Below, piece by piece: positions 57,080-64,000 of a stretch of DNA of 64,000 bases. The position numbers and the translations under genes are program-made. Position 1 is the stretch's first letter. Each line of letters begins with the position of its first letter. This stretch comes from Pristionchus mayeri (lineage: Eukaryota; Nematoda; Chromadorea; Rhabditida; Neodiplogasteridae): contig BTRK01000005.1 of the NCBI GenBank assembly GCA_036245805.1, positions 36,313,469 to 36,377,468 of the forward strand, given 5' to 3'. The notes under the pieces were generated by a model. The model was not told where the DNA came from. It did no database searches and saw only the letters and a program-made list of their open reading frames with translations.

Positions 57080-57083
57080 GAAT

Positions 57084-57890
57084 GGGACAGTTTAATTTGA
57101 AAGTAGGCGAACTAGGTCTGCACTACCGACTATTCAATCGTCCAAAGCTCATTGGAGAAATGTGTTCAGCTCGAATTAGACACTCAATTGTGGAGTACGT
57201 ACTATGATTTGGTATGCCAAATTACACGGCATGACTATTCTGTCGTAAACAGCCTATTTGGAATTTTGGCCCAAAAATAGAACTGGACAGATTGAAAATT
57301 TCAGCATTCAAATTCAGTATTCTTGCACACCTGTGTAGAGGGATACTTTCGAATTTTTTGTGATCTACACTCCACTATATATATGCATGAACATTTAGGA
57401 AAGGATTGGAATCCCCATTCAAGAGCTGAATTTTTCAAAAGCATGATTTTGAGATCCGTACACTGAAATCAACATGTTTCGGCGTCCCTTGTTTCCTGCG
57501 CATGTACGAATCCGGATATATTGTACTCACCTGAACAAACAACTCTTGCCCTAGTGCTGGTTGACTGCGCAGATCAAGTTCACCACTATTATGAGAACAT
57601 CAGGGTTCAACCCAGAACGTTAAAAAGTGATCAATTTCCGATGTATCGGTTCTGAAATTTGTCAACCTCTCGTAACGATGCGTAGATTGAAAGCAATCGT
57701 ATGGAAGTAATCTACAACCAAGGCCATAACAAATGGTATAGCGGAAATCGTGAGACTCTGCGCACTCCAGCGGAATTTTGAAAAAAAAAGAAACTTTTTC
57801 ATCAACCTGATAACATCGACTGATTACTTCAGATTACGGTAACAAATTTTGAAAAATCGAACGAAACAAAGGGAAATTAATAAATCGGGT
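57084..57890. other. intergenic, nothing recognised
   Basis: No convincing reading frame, repeat pair or RNA feature was found between the 5' flank of LINE2 and the 3' end of locus E. Confidence 0.5.
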
Positions 57891-60800
57891 TTAATGAATG
57901 TTTCTTAAGTTGTTCATTATTACAGTGCAGATCGCAGCCTTCATGTCGTTAGAAAGAGAATCGAACTCGGAAGACGACTGGGAATATATTATTTCGCGAA
58001 GTCAAATTCAAAAAGACAAAAATTACTAATAAAAGAACCTTGAGCTTCTCGATGAGATCAGGCGACTGGAGGCAGTGGTCCTGAAATTTAAAAAAAAAGT
58101 GAATACACGGGTAAATTAATCAAGAATATTTTTACGAAAAAATTTTAAGGCCGCCAAGGTATTAAACACAAACAGGGTACACATCTACCGTACCTTGAGA
58201 GATTCGAGCCTATACTGGTCTGCGAAGACCAATTTCTTCACCACATCCAATCCCTTCGATTGAATGAGATGCCACTGACACTGTTTCAGAATATCCTGTT
58301 ACAAATTTTAGTTAGGATATGAAATGAAATTTTGGCCTTACCTCCATCTGGAACTGATCAGCGAGCTTAAGAATGTGAGGCACGGTGCGATCTGAATAAG
58401 AAAATGTCAACAGTTATAGAGAAAATCAAATGATACCTGTGATCGTCGATTTATGATAGAGGAAATGAAGCAAATCAACGAATTCCTAAGAGTCAGATTA
58501 ACATTTGTTTTATAAATCATCGGACACCTCGTATACAACATCCTTTATCTTGACTTCTTCCTTTCCCTTCTCTGCGAAATCTCCGAAGAACATTGCAGTG
58601 AATACAGGAGAATGAAGGGCCAAAAGCTAAAATATACATTCCTTATTATTAATATTAAGTCTATTAAAAAATAAGACATTACAGAGCAATACCTCTTTGG
58701 ACACATGGAGTTTCTTCTCTTCAATATTCAGAATGATGTCACTTCTGTTATTCGGTGCTTCGAAAATATTCAGTTCCACGAAACGCTCGCCTCTTAAAGT
58801 AGCACCTCACTTTTAAATATAAAGGATTAATTTATTAGTAATACTTGTAATACTTTGCTAGTAATTGCACAGTTACATGGAAATGCAATAATTAAAGATC
58901 GTTGTGTTCAAAGTGCACTAGACACAGAACATCAAATAAAAATCAATACATTGACTAACCTATCTGCGTAGATAATGTGAATATCGAATTCTACAGAGAA
59001 GGTAGAGTTGCTGATGAAGCTCTGAACACTTAAAAAATTAGATCCTTCTCGATGGAATAATGACATCACACTTCTACAGCATAAATACGAACATGAGAAC
59101 GACTATAATCAAGTAAAAATCGAAAAAAAACAAAAAAAAGATTAAAAATAACTGAGTGATTGAGATAACACCACCAGGTATGTGGGCGTAGCTTCACGCG
59201 GCTTCTACCTGCATCAAAGAAAAAGCGTTCCTGAAAACACTTATTTAACAATGATTAGAAAACGATAGATAGTTAATCGGTTATGTACAAATCAACTTTC
59301 GTATCATTTATGAGTTCTTAAAAAAATATTTTTTTAAAAGTAATATGTTCATCACAAAGAAACCGATAACTCATACACTATTTTCGCAATATTACCTTCT
59401 CGTGGTTGGTCTTCATGCCGCTTGTATAAAGCAAAGAATACTTAACATCAGCTTCACATTTCCACTGTCCAGTGTGATCCACACCACATTCAAGAAAGAA
59501 ATCAGCAAAAACGTTATCATTACGCTTCTCAAATGAAGCAATCCTGCGAATAATAAAAGTAAATTAGAATTGAAATGTTACATAGATGCAAGTTTAAAAT
59601 TGTTTCCAAATTTATTTCCAATACGCGCTCAATTCAAAAGGCAATTCATGCTTTCTATCCGGTAGTATCAAATTTTCTTCTCTCATCATACATAAAAAAA
59701 AGTAAAAAGGTAAAGGTGCAGCCATGTCAAGCGATTTTACAGTCGTAAACGACTACGCTAGGTGGTGTAGTGCGGTGAGGCCGACTACTGCTAGGACTAC
59801 GTATCTCTGCTGTCCAAAGTGCTTCTGGGAACGTTACCTTTCGCGACCGAGGTCACTACCAATTTACCGACCACGGGGGGATAGAGGGCTTGGTTTGCCC
59901 AGGCGGGGGATCGAACTCAGGGCCCTTGTAGCATAAATAATAGCATAAATATATATTAGGTTGGTGCAAAAGTTTCTGACTATTTTCATATTTGGAGATT
60001 TTGGACTTGCCCATTCATCTCGTTTTGCGAATAGACTAATGGTTTTCCTCAGTTTATGAGGGCATGGGAATACTTTCTAAACAACACTATGCCATTCTAT
60101 TTCGATCAACCAGGATGGCACAATTCCCAGTCAAAGTCTGTATTGTCCGTAATTTTCCATACTTTTCAATTGAGCATGGCTCCATGGATAATTGTGATAG
60201 CGGAAAAACTGAACGATTATTACAAAGCCCAATGCATGCGCATATTACCGGATCCTATGTAAGTTTATTAAACCGTAATGTTTCTTTAAAATTTGCGTCA
60301 ACTCACAAAATTATAGTAATTCTAAATTTCCTAATTTATGTTTCTGTGCACTGTATTCGTATAGATCAACCAAGAGAGCTGAATGGTGGTGCATTATATT
60401 CTACCTAACTACTCTTCTTCACAAGTTTATTTACATTTTAATTCATGCATCTATAGGGGATCGGGATATTTCATAACCGCGATTTAGAGAATTGGAGCAT
60501 CGAAATCATCACTTACCGCTGTTCTTCTCTACTCACTCGCAATTAAGATCGGGTTTTCCTCTAACTGAACAAGCAAATCTTGCCCTATTATTTTTATATC
60601 GGAGAATTTCAGGAGGTTACAAATATTCGAAAAGTAGAGCTCCAGCAAAAACACTGAACAACTCCAATTTCCGGAAGTTTCGCTGAGAAAATTACTTTCT
60701 CCTGCTCAGGAAGCACTAGATGCAATACAATTATATTACGGTAGTCCATTATTAGTGAGTTCACTAAAACTGTAGAGAAATTTCAGACAATCAAAATTTG

Positions 60801-62825
60801 GCAGCTGAAATTACGAAAAAAATAATAGTCAGAAACTTTTATAACTGGGTAATACGGGAGGGTAAACTACTCAGGGGAACTGGTTTGATTCTCATTGTTC
60901 ACTAAAAGCCTTGCCGCTCTTGGAAAGAAACTATTATGTCTATAGTTGAAATTCGATCCATGGTTGTTGAAGTTCATGCCGTTTCGAGTGGTAAATTTTG
61001 AAATAATAGGGTTTTCGCTTGGAAATATTATATTTGCCTCTAAGGAGATTATTGGCTACTCTCATATCGATCGCCATTCTACGCTTCTCCAGGGACTCAA
61101 TGCCTAGTTTCTTATTGCGATCGAAAGCGGAGGGCATGTTATCCAAAGTGTGATTAAAACAGCGCATAAATAAACGTTTTGTGAAGTATCAGGTTGGTGA
61201 GAAAGTAAAGTTAGATTATCAAATTTGAGATTATCCGATTCTCCCGTCTTTTGCGTACGCCTGTTTATCATATTGTTATTCATGCTCGTTGAGTGCATGG
61301 ATACGCTTTCTATCGCACATTGGTCCAAGCCTATCAAATTAGTATTGAGGTCACAAAATAATGACAAAGGTACATCAACAGAGATTGGACCTGATTACGT
61401 TTTAGCCCAGCAATCCATGGAGCGCTATGATAGGGCAAATATTATGCCACATCCGCAAAGTGCGACCTCACGGCAATCACAGCCTTAAGGAAACGCAGAC
61501 TCAAGAACTTGTAAGAGTGAACCTTATCAGTAAGGATATTCGCGGTAGGAGTCCCAAGCGACCGAAACCTACTTGTTCCCGCCAATACATTTTCACCGTT
61601 GAATTCAAATTTCAAACCGCCCTTACGCTAATATTTGTGAATATTTACATGTTTTTTGCGATCTTGCACAAATGACACGCATCGAACAATTTTATCATGT
61701 ATAAACAAAGGTCAAAAATGGTCGGCAACCTTGTGCAAGATAGGCCTTTTCTAAACATGTTGAAATTTTATTTTTATAAATCTGACCTGCGGAAATTTCT
61801 ATTATATATTTTTTTAAAATAATTCTAATTTGCTTTCATGAAATCGGGCATGCTGAACTACCCTAAGCCAAAAGGAACTTCAATTTAGACGAGTTTGAGA
61901 AACATAGGCAATGACCGCGACGCGTCACGCGACGCATGAGCCTCACACTGCGGCGTGGCACTCGTGGACCTAAGTATATCACAATGCAACACCTGAATCA
62001 GGTCTGCTGCTAAAGGTCTGTTAGAAAATACACTCATTTATGAAATTGACAATAACTGAACATCAATAAAAATGCTTCTTTTTACCGTGTATCCGTAACA
62101 ATTGACGTATCGATTTAAAATATAGTAAAATGAAAAGCACCTTCCACTGTTAACTTAAAAATATATTAATGAGGGCATACAATGATTATATCAAAAACAT
62201 GTACAATTGTTACCTTTGCCAGGGTTGGATTCAATGGTGTGTAAATCGTGCAATATTGAGGTTTGAACGGATACAGACCTATTATTCAAAAGATCTGCCT
62301 ATGGTTTTCACAGTTCACTATGTAAGAATGAATGGCTATTTTTTCCCTCAAAATACGAGAGCCAACAAATTTTTTTAGAGAAGTGCGAAAATTTCACATT
62401 TGACAAAACTTCATTTTCCAGGATGCCCAAAAATCGTTATGCGATTCGAAAATATGCGTACATTGGCCAAGTCGACCCTAATATATGCCATCGAGCTAGC
62501 TTAAGATCTTTAACGAAAAGGATTTTATCGGGGTTCAAAAACCATGATCCAAATCTAACATTACTTTCTCACCAACCTAATAGTTATGTACTTTTTCGAT
62601 TTCTTTTTTATCCCTATTTTGATATGGGTTGAAAACGGAAGAAGCGCTTTCCAAAATCATGACAGATTATGTAATCCAAGTTCCCACAGAATACTTAATA
62701 ATTAAAGAATCAAACCATTCGAATCCTCCTTTGTTGAATACTTGCGGGTCCACAATTCCAGCTCTTTCTTTCGCAGTCGCATTATTAATCTCCCACCGAA
62801 GAGTGAACTCGGAATCGTCGGTCAT
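57891..62825 (-). CDS. MATH-BTB protein gene (locus E), best-preserved copy
   Basis: Eleven exons: 62716-62825 (MTDDSEFTLRWEINNATAKE); 59396-59543 (IASFEKRNDNVFADFFLECG, MATH); about 59153-59230; about 58960-59028 (VQSFISNSTFSVEFDIHI); 58693-58805 (GERFVELNIFEAPNN...KKLHVSKE, BTB start); 58528-58626 (LLALHSPVFTAMFFGDFAEK); 58437-58485; 58342-58391 (RTVPHILKLADQFQME); 58194-58295; 58039-58080; 57891-57977 to TAA. Exon lengths match locus D closely. The product would be about 315 residues, a predicted Cullin-3 substrate adaptor (MATH for substrate, BTB for Cul3 and dimerisation). No stop was seen in the exons, but I could not reconcile the phase at exons 3-5. Intron 1 is 3.2 kb and full of transposon remnants. 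Confidence 0.8.
59708..59935 (+). mobile_element. tRNA-derived SINE-like repeat in locus E intron 1
   Basis: It starts with GGTAAAGGTGCAG, has TAGGTGGTGTAGTGCGGTGA (box A-like, near 59759) and GGGGATCGAACTCAGGGCCC (box B-like, near 59906). The start resembles the SINE at 51083, but the body differs. Confidence 0.5.
59956..60852. mobile_element. decayed mariner-family element
   Basis: The left end TTAGGTTGGTGCAAAAGTTT and the right end (inverted) TTACCCAGTTATAAAAGTTT share AAAAGTTTCTGACTATT and are both flanked by TA. The interior of about 0.9 kb has short frames only and no DDD transposase motif recognised. Confidence 0.65.
60860..61187 (-). pseudogene. LINE reverse-transcriptase C-terminal fragment (CR1/Jockey-like)
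   Basis: Minus-strand frame with FTKRLFMRCFNHTLDNM, RNKKLGIESLEKRRMAID, SKRKPYYFK and later HNSFFPRAARLLVNN. This resembles the region after the palm in CR1/Jockey-like proteins (FTKRLF, then LGLxSLExRR). It is cut on the upstream side by the mariner element at 61189. Confidence 0.6.
61189..62580. mobile_element. mariner-like element remnant, 1.39 kb
   Basis: The ends are TCAGGTTGGTGAGAAAGTAA and (inverted, right) TTAGGTTGGTGAGAAAGTAA, flanked by TA on both sides. The size fits a mariner element, but no continuous transposase frame is seen, so it is heavily mutated or carries unrelated filler. Confidence 0.65.
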
Positions 62826-62834
62826 TCTAGAAAC
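62825..62834 (-). promoter_or_regulatory. putative spliced-leader acceptor at locus E
   Basis: TTTCTAG ends one base before ATG on the minus strand. The same arrangement is at locus C (TTTCTAG, one base, ATG at 45855) and locus D (TTTCAG, one base, ATG at 53638). Nematode trans-splice acceptors match TTTCAG and lie close to the start codon. An ordinary 5' intron is the alternative. Confidence 0.5.
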
Positions 62835-62920
62835 AAACAATAATCGAATATTCTCCACGCGAAATATCAGAGGAAATCTGTGAAAGAGGGAGGAAATCTA
62901 ATATTTTGAAAAGATAAAAG

Positions 62921-62943
62921 TCGATCGGGTGCTGAACCGATAT
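62921..62943 (-). promoter_or_regulatory. conserved element 96 bp upstream of the locus E start
   Basis: Plus-strand TCGATCGG, G, TGCTGAACCGATAT, shared with loci D and C. Its position close to the start codon in the two loci without insertions suggests a promoter or enhancer element of the array. Confidence 0.55.
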
Positions 62944-63130
62944 TTCAGTCAAATAAACACATACTCAACTGAACCAAATTACTTTTTCTCGAGTAAACAT
63001 GTATTTAAAATGTAAACGCAGAAACAGAAGAACGATAGTGGAAATGAAATGGTATACTGGCACATGATTACACATATGGTTGAATCATCGACAGCTCAGA
63101 TTGGGAAACGGTTGCCAGTCTCAATGATTC

Positions 63131-64000
63131 CTAAGTTTGCTTCATCATTATGTCGCAAATCGCAGCCTTCGTGCCATCAGAAAGAAGGTCAAACTCGGGA
63201 GAAGACTGAAAGCAAATTTACACCCCTAAAATTGCCAAGAATAGAATGATAAAAAGATAAAAATGCTAACTTTCAGCTTCCCGATGATATCAGGCGACTT
63301 GAGACAGTGGTCCTTAAATTAAAATAAATTTGTTAAGAATGCAACAAAATTAAATTTTTCTGTACTTCATACATTGAAATTTCAAATGAAAGAAATATCT
63401 CGAGCACGAGCACACCTTGAGGGATGTGAGTCTGTACTGGTCTGCGTAGAGAAGTTTCTTAACCACATCGAATCCATTCGACTGGAAGATATGCCATTCG
63501 GACTGTTTCAGCATGTTCTATACGTAGAAATATTGGTTAACAATTAAACCAAATATGTGAACGAGCCTCCATGTTGAGCTGATCGGCGAGCTTGAGAATA
63601 TGAGGAACCGTGCGATCTGAGGAAGGAAAGTTTACGTGAAAAGCGAATGGAGTACCTGTGAGAGTCGATTGATGATAGAGGAAATGAAGTAGATTAACGA
63701 ATTCCTGACAATCAGTTTATATTATTTGATGACAGCTCCTCATGTACCCCTTAGACAACATCCTTGATCTCGATTTCTTCCTTTCCTTTCTCGGCGAAAT
63801 GTCCGAAGAAGAGAGTCTCGAAGACAGGAGAATGGATAGCGAGATACTAGAATAGATTAACAGGAATATTTTGTCAACTACAAATGCTTAATTCAAAAAT
63901 GCATGATCAGACTAGGTAAAATTACCTCCTTGAACACATGCAACTCCTTATCTCCAATCTTCAGAATTAAGTCACTTCTCCCATTCGGGGCTGCGAATTT
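63131..64000 (-). pseudogene. MATH-BTB locus F, truncated by the window edge, with a nonsense codon
   Basis: Exons: 63926-64000+ (KFAAPNGRSDLILKIGDKEL, BTB start); 63748-63846 (YLAIHSPVFETLFFGHFAEK, BTB core); 63656-63704 (FVNLLHFLYHQSTLT); 63567-63616 (RTVPHILKLADQLNME); 63416-63517 (LKQSEWHIFQSNGFDVVKK); 63271-63312; 63131-63205 (SSPEFDLLSDGTKAAICD to TAG). In the 63748 exon the codon for the conserved tyrosine of DVVYE is TAA (63751-63753). The 63567 exon is followed by GCTCGT instead of a GT donor. Both point to a pseudogene, although only part is visible. The MATH half lies beyond the window. Confidence 0.75.

Noticed and set aside
59066..59251. Open continuation of locus E exon 3 as a separate small protein
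   Set aside because: The extension past the MATH-like segment is T-rich, intron-like sequence (FNLFFVFFRFLL), better explained as an intron starting GTTATT.

Overview
This is eukaryotic, almost certainly nematode, DNA (rhabditid or diplogastrid type; the species cannot be fixed from sequence alone). The evidence is an array of MATH-BTB (bath-type) genes made of roughly 50-150 bp exons with GT...TTTCAG introns, TTTCAG-like acceptors directly before start codons that look like spliced-leader sites, and RTE, CR1-like, Penelope-like, mariner and foldback elements. Most of the window is repeats. No bacterial-style operon, CRISPR array or rRNA is visible.

MATH-BTB array. Six loci are visible, called A to F here. 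A is a 3' remnant (142-306). B lacks its first exons and exists in three copies inside palindrome 1 and its duplicate. C (44501-45855, minus) has lost its middle. D is minus at 47003-53638, with an inverted copy lacking exon 1 at 37398-39303. E (57891-62825, minus) is the best-preserved gene. F (63131 to beyond the window end, minus) carries an in-frame stop. A conserved element starting TCGATCGG lies upstream of C, D and E.

Large-scale architecture. (1) A near-perfect 12.25 kb palindrome at 10825-23077 has 6.03 kb arms and a 190 bp spacer, and is centred on a foldback element. (2) The segment beginning at 4658 repeats in direct orientation from 23078 to 35136 at a period of about 18.42 kb, with only a few differences plus a 918 bp deletion at 34340/34341. 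(3) Directly abutting it is a second inverted duplication, 35134-51172, with 4.84 kb arms and a 6.37 kb spacer. Its outer breakpoint lies in a SINE nested in an LTR retrotransposon, which itself sits in intron 1 of locus D. (4) Inside that spacer a third inversion joins a 674 bp LINE 3' fragment tail-to-tail with a full-length RTE-like LINE. Each junction shows little or no microhomology, so the region is either a chain of template-switching or foldback duplications, or an assembly artefact. Deciding between these is the first thing to check.

Mobile elements. There are two intact RTE-clade LINE ORFs (41435-44362 and 54116-57079, both minus), the second with a 12 bp target-site duplication. 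A 4.18 kb LTR element without coding capacity has 280 bp LTRs differing at one noticed base and a CTTAT target duplication. There are a Penelope-like GIY-YIG fragment with a hammerhead-like tail, mariner and Mutator-like MITEs, tRNA-derived SINEs, and several foldback families that fill 0.3-4.3 kb and 5.3-10.6 kb.
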